Shown piece by piece: positions 15,721 through 24,257 of a DNA stretch of 64,000 nucleotides (position 1 is its first letter; each line of letters opens with the position of its first letter). A program made the translations under genes and the position numbers. Origin of the DNA: PALSA-612 sp035652235 (GTDB lineage Bacteria; Actinomycetota; Thermoleophilia; Gaiellales; Gaiellaceae); assembly GCA_035652235.1 (NCBI GenBank), contig DASREE010000018.1, positions 1-64,000 of the forward strand, given 5' to 3'. The notes below the pieces were generated by a model. It ran no database searches and was not told where the DNA came from. It was given only the letters and a program-made list of their open reading frames with translations.

Positions 15721-16587
15721 TCAGGCGGGTCGAACCGCCGCCCGGGTCTGCTCGACGTCGCGGGCGATCTGCTCGACGAGCGCCTGTTCGCTGTCGAACG
15801 CCATCTCGTCCCGGAGCCGCCGCCACAGCTCGACGACGAGCCGCTGGCCGTAGAGGTCACCCTCGAAGTCGAGCAGGAAGGCCTCGATCCGCCGCTCGTG
15901 GCCGCCGTAGTGCGGGTTCGTGCCGATGGAGACGGCGGCACGGCGGCCAAGCGCGGCACCGGCGTAGATGCCGTAGGCGGGGACGAGCAGGTGCGGCTCC
16001 ACGGCGAGGTTCGCGGTCGGGAAGCCGAGCGTCCCCCCGCGCTCGTCGCCGACCACGACCGTCCCCTCCACCTCCGCCGGACGTCCGAGCATCGCCGCAG
16101 CGGCCTCGACCTCCCCGGCGTGCAGGCGCGCGCGGATCTCGGTCGAGGAGATGCCCTCCAGGAACGGCACCGTCCTCGCGTCGAGGCCGAGCGAGCGGAG
16201 GAGCGCGAGGTCGCCGCGGCGCCGGTGTCCGAAGCGGAAGGTCTCACCCGCGACCACCACCTCGGCTCCTATCTCGAGGAGGAACCGCTCGGCGAAGTCC
16301 TCGGGCTCGAGCTGCTGCAGGTCGTGGTCGAACGGGACGACGAGCACGTCCGCGACACCGAGCGCCTCGATCAGCTCCAGCCTGCGGGCGAGCGTCGACA
16401 GCAGCTCGACGCCGTAGCCGAGGACGAGGCGCGGGTGCCGGTCGAAGGTGACGACCGTGGGAACGAGCCCCGTCTCGATCGCCGCCTCGATGACGCGCCG
16501 GTGGCCGCGGTGGACGCCGTCGAAGGTACCGATCGCGACCGCCCGCCCCCGCCGCTCGAGCTCCTCGGGCCGGCTGACGACCCTCAC
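15721..16587 (-). CDS. ribF: Bifunctional riboflavin kinase / FAD synthetase
   Basis: It makes FMN and then FAD from riboflavin. It has 288 residues. The N-terminal adenylyltransferase domain contains VAIGTFDGVHRGHRRV with the HxGH-type nucleotide site and the later FLEGISSTEIRARL (SSTxIR). The C-terminal flavokinase domain contains GTVVVGDERGGTLGFPTANLAV (the TxGxPTAN motif), YGIYAG and VSIGTNPHYGG. The GTG at 16587 overlaps the truB stop as GTGA, so translation is probably coupled. Typical length is about 305, so it is slightly compact. It belongs to the rbfA-nrnA-truB-ribF run seen in many actinobacteria. Confidence 0.96.
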   Translation of the reverse strand: MRVVSRPEELERRGRAVAIGTFDGVHRGHRRVIEAAIETGLVPTVVTFDRHPRLVLGYGVELLSTLARRLELIEALGVADVLVVPFDHDLQQLEPEDFAERFLLEIGAEVVVAGETFRFGHRRRGDLALLRSLGLDARTVPFLEGISSTEIRARLHAGEVEAAAAMLGRPAEVEGTVVVGDERGGTLGFPTANLAVEPHLLVPAYGIYAGAALGRRAAVSIGTNPHYGGHERRIEAFLLDFEGDLYGQRLVVELWRRLRDEMAFDSEQALVEQIARDVEQTRAAVRPA

Positions 16588-17357
16588 GGCAGCACCGTTC
16601 CGTCGACGGCGACGAGCTCGCCCCCGCACAGGACGCGCACGCGCTCGGCCACGCGTCGGCGCCCCTGCCGGATCGCGGCCGCGTCGCGCGCGTCCACCTC
16701 GACGGCGGGCAGGAAGGCGAGCGCCTCTGCAGGGGGCACGATCCGCTCCTCGTCGGCCTGCGCGACCGAGAAGGGCCCCACCTCGGTGCGCCGCAGGCTG
16801 CGGCAGTGGCCACCCAGCACGTCGGCGATCGCGCGGACGTAGGTGCCGGAGGAAACGAGGAGCTCGAGCAGCGCGACGCCGCCCGCGTACTCCCTCAGCT
16901 CGAGCTCGCGCACGAGCGAGCGACGGCTGGGCATGTCCACCGCGGTCCCGCGGCGGGCGAGCCGGTAGGCCCGCTCGCCGCCGACCTTCACCGCCGAGGC
17001 GGCCGGGACGGGCAGCTCGACCTCGCCGCGCAGACCGTCGAGCCGCCGCTCGAGCTCGGCGCGGCTCGGCGGCTCGGACTGCTCGACGACCTCGCCCTCG
17101 GGGTCGCCGGTCGCTGTGCGTGCCGTCAGGTCGATGGCGGTCACGTAGCGCTTGTCGAGTCCGACGAGGTACTGGGCAAGCCGGGTCGACGAGCCGAGCA
17201 GGACGAGCAGCAGCCCAGTCGCAAACGGGTCGAGCGTCCCGGCGTGCCCCGCGCGCGCGCCCGTCCGCTCGCGCAGCTGCCTGACGATCGCGAACGACGA
17301 GGGCCCGGCAGGCTTGTCGACGAGCACGAGCCCTGTCGGTCTGAGCGCGCGCTTCAT
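16584..17357 (-). CDS. truB: tRNA pseudouridine(55) synthase
   Basis: It modifies uridine 55 in the T-loop of tRNAs. It has 257 residues. GLVLVDKPAGPSSFAIV is the N-terminal motif. GHAGTLDPFATGLLLVLLG contains the catalytic aspartate (GTLDP). RYVTAIDLTARTATGDPEGEV and SSGTYVRAIADVLG are the remaining family motifs. It is shorter than E. coli TruB (314) and has only a short C-terminal tail instead of a full PUA domain. The ATG at 17357 was chosen because it precedes the first conserved motif by 8 residues. The stop overlaps the ribF GTG by 4 nt, and nrnA ends 23 bp upstream. Confidence 0.96.
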   Translation of the reverse strand: MKRALRPTGLVLVDKPAGPSSFAIVRQLRERTGARAGHAGTLDPFATGLLLVLLGSSTRLAQYLVGLDKRYVTAIDLTARTATGDPEGEVVEQSEPPSRAELERRLDGLRGEVELPVPAASAVKVGGERAYRLARRGTAVDMPSRRSLVRELELREYAGGVALLELLVSSGTYVRAIADVLGGHCRSLRRTEVGPFSVAQADEERIVPPAEALAFLPAVEVDARDAAAIRQGRRRVAERVRVLCGGELVAVDGTVLP

Positions 17358-17380
17358 CGCGGCAGCCGGCGACCACCCAC

Positions 17381-18388
17381 CTACGCGGACGGCGAGCCGT
17401 CCACCTGGGCGGCGTACGCGGCGCGGATGAACGCCGTGATCTGGGCGATCGACTCGCTGCTCGAGAAGCCGGCCGCCTGCCGGTGCCCGCCGCCCCCCCG
17501 CTGCCTGGCGATCGCGGACACGTCGAGCTCGTCGCTGGAGGAGCGCAGGCTGACGCGGCGCGGCGCCTCCGGCGGGTCGGGCGGCTCGCGGATGATCGCC
17601 GCCATCTGCGCGCCGTCGACGGCGCGGAGGTAGTCGATGACGCCCTCGGCGTACTCCTCCCCCACGCCGAGGTCGACGAAGTCCGCGCGCGTCAGGTGCG
17701 AGACGACGAGGCCGCCGCCCTCGTACACCTGCGCCCGGTCGAGCACGCGGCCGACCAGCTTGAGCTTCGCGAACTCGACCGACTCGTAGATCCCGCGGAA
17801 GACGCGGTGCACGTCCACCCCAGCCTCGACCAGCTCGGCGGCCAGCCGCAGCGCCTTCGGAGTCGTGTTCGTGTACTGGAAGCGACCGGTATCCGTGACG
17901 ACGGCCACGTACAGCGCTTCCGCGATCGCCGGCGTCAGGCCGACTCCGAGCTCGCGGAGCAGGTCGCGCACGATCTCGCCGGTCGAGGAGGCGTCCGCGA
18001 CGACAACGCTCACGTCCCCGAAGCGCGTGTTGTCGTGGTGGTGGTCGACGTCGATCGACAGGGGCACCTCGCCGAGCAGTCCGGCCGCGGCGCTCATGCG
18101 CGAAGCGTTCGCGCAGTCGAGCGCCAGGAGGACGCGCTCGCGCGCATCGGAGGGCAGCTCGCGACGGAGCTCGCCGAGCGGCAGGAAGTCGTACTCGGCC
18201 GGCAGGTCGGTCGCGCCGCCGAGGTACATGACGGCGTCCTTGCCGAGCACGTCCAGGGCGAGCTTCATGCCCAGGAGGGAGCCGAGGGCGTCGCCGTCCG
18301 GGTTCTCGTGCGTGACGAGCAGGAAGCGGTCGTGTGAACGGATCGCCTCCGCGACCGCGGCGAGCTCAGTGGTCGTCGACGCCTGCAT
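17381..18388 (-). CDS. nrnA: DHH/DHHA1 phosphoesterase (nanoRNase / pAp phosphatase)
   Basis: This cytoplasmic phosphoesterase degrades short oligoribonucleotides and 3'-phosphoadenosine 5'-phosphate, and in some species cyclic dinucleotides. It has 335 residues. Motifs are VTHENPDGDALGS (motif I), VLLALDCANASRM (motif II), SIDVDHHHDNTRFG (the DHH motif) and VVTDTGRFQYTNTT (motif IV). The DHHA1 substrate domain ends with RGGGGHRQAAGF (GGGH). Two in-frame ATGs exist. I chose 18388 because it has the Shine-Dalgarno AAGGA 4 nt upstream; the earlier one at 18409 has none. It overlaps the end of rbfA by 23 bp and is part of the infB operon series. Confidence 0.93.
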   Translation of the reverse strand: MQASTTTELAAVAEAIRSHDRFLLVTHENPDGDALGSLLGMKLALDVLGKDAVMYLGGATDLPAEYDFLPLGELRRELPSDARERVLLALDCANASRMSAAAGLLGEVPLSIDVDHHHDNTRFGDVSVVVADASSTGEIVRDLLRELGVGLTPAIAEALYVAVVTDTGRFQYTNTTPKALRLAAELVEAGVDVHRVFRGIYESVEFAKLKLVGRVLDRAQVYEGGGLVVSHLTRADFVDLGVGEEYAEGVIDYLRAVDGAQMAAIIREPPDPPEAPRRVSLRSSSDELDVSAIARQRGGGGHRQAAGFSSSESIAQITAFIRAAYAAQVDGSPSA

Positions 18389-18728
18389 CGTCCTTCCGAG
18401 CGAGGTCATCGATCAACTTCGTCAGCCGCACCCCCCGCTCGACGGAGGGATCGTATTCGAAGGCGAGCTGCGGGGTCCGCTTGAGCTTCAGCTCGCGCGC
18501 CACCCGTGCCTGCAGCACGCCGTGGGCGGCGGCGAGCCCCCGCAGCGTGCGCGTGCGCGCCTTCTCGCCGCCGAGGACACTGACGAAGACGGTCGCGTGG
18601 CGGAGGTCTGCCGAAGTGGCGACGCCGGTGACGGTGACGAAGCCGATCCGCGGATCTTTCAGCTCCGGCAGAGCCTCCGAGAGCACCTCCCGGATCGACT
18701 CGTTGACGCGTCGCATGCGTTCAGACAC
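18366..18728 (-). CDS. rbfA: Ribosome-binding factor A
   Basis: This small KH-fold protein helps mature the 5' end of 16S rRNA. It has 120 residues, normal length. The sequence MRRVNESIREVLSEAL is followed by LKDPRIGFVTVTGVATSADLRHATVFVSVLG, the signature strand-helix of the family, and ends in an acidic tail. The start is GTG at 18728 (SER then MRRVNE); a start at the internal ATG four codons later is possible. It lies 88 bp downstream of ylxP and overlaps nrnA. Confidence 0.94.
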   Translation of the reverse strand: MSERMRRVNESIREVLSEALPELKDPRIGFVTVTGVATSADLRHATVFVSVLGGEKARTRTLRGLAAAHGVLQARVARELKLKRTPQLAFEYDPSVERGVRLTKLIDDLARKDDAGVDDH

Positions 18729-18816
18729 CGAGCAGCACCACCTCGAGCGCGGCGCGGCGTGGGCCTGCGGCGAGCAGCCGCTGCGGCGTGCGGCTCGTGC
18801 AGCTCACGGCCGGAAC

Positions 18817-19146
18817 CTACACACGTCTCCATCCGAAGGCGTCCGGCTCGTCCGCGTCGGTCACGACCCGCCGCTCGACGTGGACGAGCTCCCACGCCTG
18901 GCCCGCCAGGTAGCGCTCCGCCCCGTCGAGCAGCTCCTGCAGCTCCCGGTGACCGCGCGCGGCGCACGCGACGAGCAGACGCGAGCGCTGCCACCGGTCG
19001 TGGTGGTCGACCTCCGCGACCGAGGCGCCGAACCGCTGCTGGAGCTGGACCTTCGCCGACCTCACGTACCGGCGCTTGCCCTTTAGCGAGCCGGACTCCG
19101 GAAAGTGGAGCTCGACCGAGAGGATGCCTACGTAGCCGGCGCCCAT
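18817..19146 (-). CDS. DUF503 (YlxP-like) protein
   Basis: A 109-residue protein of the DUF503 family, long known from the nusA-infB operons of Gram-positive bacteria. The sequence opens with VGILSVELHFPESGSLKGKRRYVRSAKVQLQQRF, the diagnostic SLKxKR motif followed by a basic helix. VAEVDHHDRWQRSRL follows, also typical. A role in ribosome assembly is suspected from its constant position next to rbfA, but the molecular function is not settled. The ATG at 19146 fits. The hydrolase-cyclase gene ends 9 bp upstream. Confidence 0.88.
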   Translation of the reverse strand: MGAGYVGILSVELHFPESGSLKGKRRYVRSAKVQLQQRFGASVAEVDHHDRWQRSRLLVACAARGHRELQELLDGAERYLAGQAWELVHVERRVVTDADEPDAFGWRRV

Positions 19147-19155
19147 GCTGCCGCC

Positions 19156-20505
19156 TCACTCGTCTCCGACGACCGCGTACAGCCGCCACTCGCCGGGGAT
19201 GCCCTTCAGCTCGTGGACGCCGCGGTCGTCGAAACGCAGGCCCGAGCCGGCGACGAGGTCCTTGACCGTGCCGGAGACGAGCACCTCGCCCGAGCCGGCG
19301 AGCGCGGCGACCCGCGCGCCCGTGTGGACGGCGATCCCCGCCACCTTGCCTTCGGTCAACTCGCACTCCCCGGTGTGCAGGCCGGCGCGCACCTCGAGGC
19401 CGAGCTCCCGCACCGACTCCACGATCGCACGCGCGCAGCGGATCGCCCGCGCAGGCCCGTCGAAGGAGGCGAGGAAGCCGTCCCCGGCCGTGTCCAGCTC
19501 ACGGCCGCGGAAGCGGGCGAGCTGGCGGCGTACGAGCTGGTGGTGGCGCGCGAGCAGCTCCCGCCAGGCGCGATCGCCGAGCGCGGACGCACGCTCGCTG
19601 GCCGCGACGATATCCGTGAACAGGACGGTCGCCAGGATGCGGTCGCGCTCGCTCTCCTCCCAGGCGCCCTCCTCCCAGAGCTCGGTCAGGAACCGCTCCA
19701 CCTCGGCGTGAACGGTGTCCGTCCCCCGCCCGAAGTGGAGATGGCCGACACCGGGCACCTCGACGAGGAGCGCTCCGGGGATGCGCTGCGCCATGTACCG
19801 GGCCGCCTCGAGCTCGACCACCGGATCGTCCGCCCCGTGCACGATCAGCGTCGGGACGCGGATGGCGGGCAGCACGTTCCGGACGTCGATCTCCCGGTTC
19901 ATGGTGACGAGCGCCTCCAGCGCGCCCGGGCTCGCCGACCAGCGCAGGTAGTCGACGATCGCCGCGACGTCCTCCTCCTCCCAGGAGGCGAGGGAGCGCA
20001 CGAACGCCTCCGCCTGTGCGGGCGACCCGTAGATTCGGAGCTCGCGCTCGAGATCCTGCCGGTAGCGCTCCTCGGTTCGGCCCCACGGGTAGTCGGGCGC
20101 CCACAGCGTCCGCGGATACCCGCTGCGCAGGACGAGCGCTGCCGTCCGCTCCGGATAGCTGGCCGCGAACAGCAGGCACATGGGCGCGCCCTCGGAGACG
20201 CCGAACAGGGCTGCTCGCCGGACGGCGGCGGCGTCCATCACGGCACGCAGGTCGTCCATCCGCGTCTCGAGCGTCGGCGCGCCTGCCACCCGGTCCGACA
20301 TGCCCGTGCCGCGCTTGTCGAACAGGATCAGGCGGCAGAAGGAGACCAGCTGGCGGAGGTGCTCGGCGAACGAGGGCACGCTCCAGCGCAGCTCGACGTG
20401 CGAGACGAAGCCGGGCACGTAGACGAGGTCGAACGGCCCGCTCCCTGCGACCTGGTAGGCGATCGACACGTCGCCGGAACGCGCGTAGCGGGTCTCGGGA
20501 CGCAT
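19156..20505 (-). CDS. Alpha/beta-hydrolase fused to class III nucleotide cyclase domain
   Basis: This 449-residue two-domain protein has an N-terminal alpha/beta hydrolase (about 1-265). Its nucleophile elbow is FGVSEGAPM (GxSxG), the acid is HGADDPVV and the histidine is GVGHLHFG. The C-terminal adenylate/guanylate cyclase domain (about 275-449) has the metal-binding aspartates in VLFTDIVAASE and ELDTAGDGFLASF, and the VHTGARVAALA helix carries the catalytic arginine. The asparagine normally four residues before that arginine is replaced here (HTGAR instead of NxxAR), so activity may be altered. No membrane segment is visible. The gene sits inside the infB-rbfA series, where such a protein is not usual. 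It may link a small-molecule signal to cAMP or cGMP. The ATG at 20505 was chosen by homology; no Shine-Dalgarno is visible. Confidence 0.85.
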   Translation of the reverse strand: MRPETRYARSGDVSIAYQVAGSGPFDLVYVPGFVSHVELRWSVPSFAEHLRQLVSFCRLILFDKRGTGMSDRVAGAPTLETRMDDLRAVMDAAAVRRAALFGVSEGAPMCLLFAASYPERTAALVLRSGYPRTLWAPDYPWGRTEERYRQDLERELRIYGSPAQAEAFVRSLASWEEEDVAAIVDYLRWSASPGALEALVTMNREIDVRNVLPAIRVPTLIVHGADDPVVELEAARYMAQRIPGALLVEVPGVGHLHFGRGTDTVHAEVERFLTELWEEGAWEESERDRILATVLFTDIVAASERASALGDRAWRELLARHHQLVRRQLARFRGRELDTAGDGFLASFDGPARAIRCARAIVESVRELGLEVRAGLHTGECELTEGKVAGIAVHTGARVAALAGSGEVLVSGTVKDLVAGSGLRFDDRGVHELKGIPGEWRLYAVVGDE

Positions 20506-20564
20506 CCGGTCATGATCGCGCGCGACACCCGGAGCCGCAACGAGCCGGCTCGCCTGGGCGAGCG

Positions 20565-22523
20565 CTAGGAGGCGGCGGGCGCGGGCGACTCGTCGAGCGC
20601 CGTCCGCTCGACCTCGCGCACCTCGTACACCTCGAGCACGTCCCCCTCCTTGACGTCGTCGAAGCCCTCGAGGTGGATACCGCACTCGAAGCCCTCGCTC
20701 ACCTCGCGCACGTCGTCCTTGAACCGCCTCAGCGAGTCGATCGTCGTTTCGTAGACGACGGCGCCGTCGCGGACGACGCGCACCTTCGCGCCCCGGCGGA
20801 CGACGCCGCTCGTGACGTACGAGCCGGCGATCGTGCCGAAGCGGGAGATGCGGATGAGCGCGCGCACCTCGGCCTCGCCGAGCGCGACCTCCTCGCTCAC
20901 CGGACGCAGCATGCCGACGAGCGCCTGCTGGATGTCCTCGGTCAGCTGGTAGATGACGCGGTAGGTGCGGATCTCCACCCCCTCGCGCTCGGCCAGCTGG
21001 CGGGCCTCGGCGCTCGGGCGGACGTTGAACCCGACCACCATGGCGTGCGAGGCGACGGCGAGGTTGACGTCGTTCTCGGTGATGCCGCCGACGCCCTGGT
21101 GGATGACGTTGACGCGCACCTCCGGGTGCTGGATCTTCTGCAGCTCGCCGACGGCCGCCTCCACCGAGCCGACCACGTCGCCCTTGACGACGAGGTTGAG
21201 CTCCTGCACGGCCCCTTCCTGCATCTGCTCGAACAGCGTCTCGAGCGAGACTCCCGGCTTCGCCTGCGTGGCGAGCTGCTCGCGGCGGAGCCGCTCGCCC
21301 CGCAGCTGGGCGAGGTGGCGCGCCTGGCGCTCGTTCTCGACCACGCGGCAGAGCTCGCCGGCGGGCGGCGGCTTGTCGAAGCCGATGATCTCGACCGGGT
21401 CGCCCGGCTTCGCCTCGCGCACCTTCTCCCCGCGGTAGCTGAACAGGCCGCGCACGCGACCCTGGGCGTCGCCGGCGACGACGGCGTCGCCGACGCGCAG
21501 GGTGCCGCGCTGGACGAGCATGGTCGCAACAGGCCCGCGGCCGCGGTCGAGGCGCGACTCGATGATCGGCCCCGAGGCCTCCGCGTCCGGGTTCGCGCGC
21601 AGGTCGAGCTCGATGTCCGCGACCAGCAGCACCTTCTCGAGCAGGTCGTCGAGGCCCTGCTTCTGCTTGGCGGACACCTCGGAGAACTGCGTCGTCCCAC
21701 CCCACTCCTCCGGCTGCAGGTCGTTCGCCGCGAGCTCGCTCTTCACCCGGTCCGGGTTCGCGTCGGGCAGGTCGATCTTGTTGATCGCGACGACGATCGG
21801 CACGCCTGCTGCGCGGGCGTGGGAGATCGACTCGAGCGTCTGCGGCATGACGCCGTCGTCGGCCGCGACGACGAGCACGGCGAGGTCGGTGGCGTTCGCG
21901 CCGCGGGCGCGCATGGCCGTGAACGCTTCGTGGCCGGGCGTGTCCAGGAAGGTGATCTTGCGGCCGTCGTGGTCGACCTGGTAGGCGCCGATGTGCTGCG
22001 TGATGCCGCCCGCCTCGGTCTGGGCGACCGACGTCTCGCGGATCGCGTCGAGCAGGGTCGTCTTGCCGTGGTCGACGTGGCCCATGATCGTGACGACGGG
22101 CGGACGTGCGACGAGCGACTCCTCCGGGTCCCGGAAGGCCTCCGGCTCCTCGTCCTCCTCGCCGACGTGCTTGATCGTCACCTCGCGCTTGAGCTCGGCG
22201 GCGATCAGCTCGACCTCGTCGTCCGTGAGCGACTGCGTCGCCATCTTCATGACTCCGAGGCCCATGAGGATCTTGATGATCTCCTGCATTCCCACCCCGA
22301 GCGCCTGCGACAGGTCGCGGACGGACACGCCCGACTCGACGGCGACCGGGCCGCTCGGCTGCGCGACCTGCTGGTCGCCGCGCGGCTCGCGCGTCGCGCG
22401 CTCGCGCGCCTGACGGGCCTCGGGGCGCGGGCGGCCGGCGCCGGTGTCGATGACGACCCGGCGCCTGCGGCCGGCGGCGCCGTGGCCGCGCGGGCGGATG
22501 GGCCTGTTCGGGCGCTCAGCCAT
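20565..22523 (-). CDS. infB: Translation initiation factor IF-2
   Basis: GTPase that places initiator tRNA on the ribosome. It has 652 residues. The N-terminal region is short and basic (about 1-60), followed by the IF2N helix domain (VRDLSQALGVGMQEIIKILM). The G domain starts near residue 150 with G1 IMGHVDHGKTTLLD, the G2 region AGGITQHIGAY, G3 FLDTPGHEAF, G4 AINKIDLP and G5 SAKQKQG. Domains II to IV follow. IF-2 in high-GC actinobacteria often carries a very long N-terminal extension; this one is compact. The ATG at 22523 shares one base with the ylxR stop (TGATG), so the two are coupled. Confidence 0.97.
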   Translation of the reverse strand: MAERPNRPIRPRGHGAAGRRRRVVIDTGAGRPRPEARQARERATREPRGDQQVAQPSGPVAVESGVSVRDLSQALGVGMQEIIKILMGLGVMKMATQSLTDDEVELIAAELKREVTIKHVGEEDEEPEAFRDPEESLVARPPVVTIMGHVDHGKTTLLDAIRETSVAQTEAGGITQHIGAYQVDHDGRKITFLDTPGHEAFTAMRARGANATDLAVLVVAADDGVMPQTLESISHARAAGVPIVVAINKIDLPDANPDRVKSELAANDLQPEEWGGTTQFSEVSAKQKQGLDDLLEKVLLVADIELDLRANPDAEASGPIIESRLDRGRGPVATMLVQRGTLRVGDAVVAGDAQGRVRGLFSYRGEKVREAKPGDPVEIIGFDKPPPAGELCRVVENERQARHLAQLRGERLRREQLATQAKPGVSLETLFEQMQEGAVQELNLVVKGDVVGSVEAAVGELQKIQHPEVRVNVIHQGVGGITENDVNLAVASHAMVVGFNVRPSAEARQLAEREGVEIRTYRVIYQLTEDIQQALVGMLRPVSEEVALGEAEVRALIRISRFGTIAGSYVTSGVVRRGAKVRVVRDGAVVYETTIDSLRRFKDDVREVSEGFECGIHLEGFDDVKEGDVLEVYEVREVERTALDESPAPAAS

Positions 22524-22795
22524 CACCCACCAGTGTAGAGACGGGCGAGGGACGGGTCGACGAGGACGGAGGCGTGCAGGGTGCGCGAGAAGGCGCGGCG
22601 CGCCGCGGCGCGCTCGAAGCAGGCGAGCCGCCGGCAGGTGTACACGCCACGCCCGGGGTCGCCGGGTCGGGCCGGAGCGAGCCGTCCGTCGCGGGCGACG
22701 AAGCGGACGAGCTCGGGCTGCGGAGCACGGCGGCCGCAGCCGGCGCACGTCCGTGTCGGGACGTGCCCCGGGCGCGTGACCCGCTCACGCGGCAG
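22523..22795 (-). CDS. ylxR: YlxR (RnpM-like) RNA-binding protein, likely CTG start
   Basis: This 90-residue YlxR-family protein lies between nusA and infB, the position where it is normally found. The frame reads RTCAGCGRRAPQPELVRFV, then GRGVYTCRRLACFERA, the classic paired CxxC-like and GRGxYxC motifs, and ends YTGG. No ATG or GTG exists between the nusA stop and the first motif in this frame. The only near-cognate start is CTG at 22795 (LPRERVTRPGHVPTRTC), and it has the Shine-Dalgarno AGAGGAG exactly 7 nt upstream. The stop overlaps the infB ATG and the start overlaps the nusA end by 11 bp. In other bacteria YlxR modulates RNase P or binds RNA. A CTG start is inferred from the lack of alternatives. 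Confidence 0.85.
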   Translation of the reverse strand: MPRERVTRPGHVPTRTCAGCGRRAPQPELVRFVARDGRLAPARPGDPGRGVYTCRRLACFERAAARRAFSRTLHASVLVDPSLARLYTGG

Positions 22796-24257
22796 GTGCG
22801 GACTCCTCTTCCTGCCTTTCGACCGCGGCCGCAGCCACGGCAGGAGGCTCCTCGGGCGCTTTTCCGACCGGCTCGGCCGCCTCCGTCGGCGCCGGGTCGG
22901 CGGCGCCGGCCGACTCGCCCGGCTGCTCGCGGTCCTCGTCCTCGTCGGCGTCCGCGGTCTGGACGACGCTGCCCGTCAGGTCCTCGCCGCGCGCCTCGCG
23001 GGCGGCGAGCTGCTGGTGGGCGGCGACGCCGCAGAAGCGCGACCCGGGCAGCGCCGCGTTCGGGCAGCGCTTGCCGTTGGCGAGGATGGCGGCGCAGCGG
23101 CCGGTGAACTCCTCGCTGTCCTCGCCGCCGAACGCCGCCTCGGCCTCCTCCTGCGCGAACTCGGTGTCGGACTTGATGTCCACCTTCCAGCCGGTCAGGC
23201 GCGCGGCCAGCCGCGCGTTCAGGCCCTCCTTGCCGATCGCGAGGGCGAGCTGGTCGTCCGGCACGACCACGGTCGCCTCGCGCGACTCGTCGTCGATGTA
23301 CACCTCGCGCACGCGCGCCGGCGAGAGCGCCTTGGCGACGAACCGAGCCGGCTCCGTGTTCCAGGGGATGATGTCGATCTTCTCGCCGCGGAGCTCGGAG
23401 ACGACCATGCGCACGCGCGAGCCGCGCGGGCCGACGCAGGCCCCGACGGGGTCGACGCCCTGCGCGTGCGACTCGACGGCGATCTTCGCCCGGTAGCCCG
23501 GCTCGCGCGCGACGGCCTTGATCTCGACGAGCCCGTCGGCGATCTCGGGCACCTCCAGCTCGAACAGCGTCCGGATGAGCTCGGGGTCGCGCCGGGAGAG
23601 GATCACCTGCGGGCCCTTCGTGCCCGAGCGCACCTCGGTGATCACCGCCTTGATACGGCTGCCCTGCTCGTAGCGCTCGCCGTCGACCTGCTCGGAGCGC
23701 GGCAGCAGCGCCTCCACCTTGCCGAGGTCGATCAGCACGTTGTTACGGTCGCCCGCCTGCTGGACGATGCCGGTGACGACCTCGCCGACCCGGTCGACGT
23801 ACTCCTCGTACATCATCTCGCGCTCGGCCTCGCGGATCCGCTGCAGGATGACCTGCTTCGCCGTCTGCGCGGCGATGCGACCGAAGTTCTCGGGTGTGAC
23901 GTCCTCGCGGGTGATCAGCTCCTGCGGCACGTCCGACCAGTCGAGGTCGAGGTCGTCGTCGGAGACGAGCACGTGCGAGCGCTCCCCGGTCTCGGCCTCG
24001 AGCGCCTCCAGCTCCTGGTAGGCCCGCTCGCGCGCCTCGTCGAGCAGGCGCTCCTCGACGTCCTTCGGGAGCTCGATCGCGTAGACGCGGAAGTCGCCGG
24101 TCTCGTGGTCGAGCTCCACGGTCGCGTGGCGGGACGCGCCCGGCGTCTTCTTGTACGCGGCGAGGAGCGCGTCCTCGAGCGCGGTGATCAGCGTGTCGCC
24201 GTCGATCCCCTTCTCGCGCTCGATCGTGCGCACCGCCTCGATGATCTCTCGGCTCAT
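22785..24257 (-). CDS. nusA: Transcription termination/antitermination factor NusA
   Basis: NusA binds RNA polymerase and nascent RNA to control pausing, termination and antitermination. It has 490 residues: N-terminal RNAP-binding domain (MSREIIEAVRTIEREKGIDG), S1 domain (VDRVGEVVTGIVQQAGDRNNVLIDLGKVEALLP), KH1 (GVDPVGACVGPRGSRVRMV) and KH2 (DDQLALAIGKEGLNARLAARL). A Glu/Ala/Pro-rich tail (about 370-490) contains a small cysteine cluster, GRCAAILANGKRCPN...SRFCGV, which resembles a zinc knuckle and is not part of the standard NusA core. The ATG at 24257 overlaps the rimP stop as ATGA. The operon leader has an attenuator-like structure, so NusA could regulate its own expression. Confidence 0.96.
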   Translation of the reverse strand: MSREIIEAVRTIEREKGIDGDTLITALEDALLAAYKKTPGASRHATVELDHETGDFRVYAIELPKDVEERLLDEARERAYQELEALEAETGERSHVLVSDDDLDLDWSDVPQELITREDVTPENFGRIAAQTAKQVILQRIREAEREMMYEEYVDRVGEVVTGIVQQAGDRNNVLIDLGKVEALLPRSEQVDGERYEQGSRIKAVITEVRSGTKGPQVILSRRDPELIRTLFELEVPEIADGLVEIKAVAREPGYRAKIAVESHAQGVDPVGACVGPRGSRVRMVVSELRGEKIDIIPWNTEPARFVAKALSPARVREVYIDDESREATVVVPDDQLALAIGKEGLNARLAARLTGWKVDIKSDTEFAQEEAEAAFGGEDSEEFTGRCAAILANGKRCPNAALPGSRFCGVAAHQQLAAREARGEDLTGSVVQTADADEDEDREQPGESAGAADPAPTEAAEPVGKAPEEPPAVAAAAVERQEEESAPAA

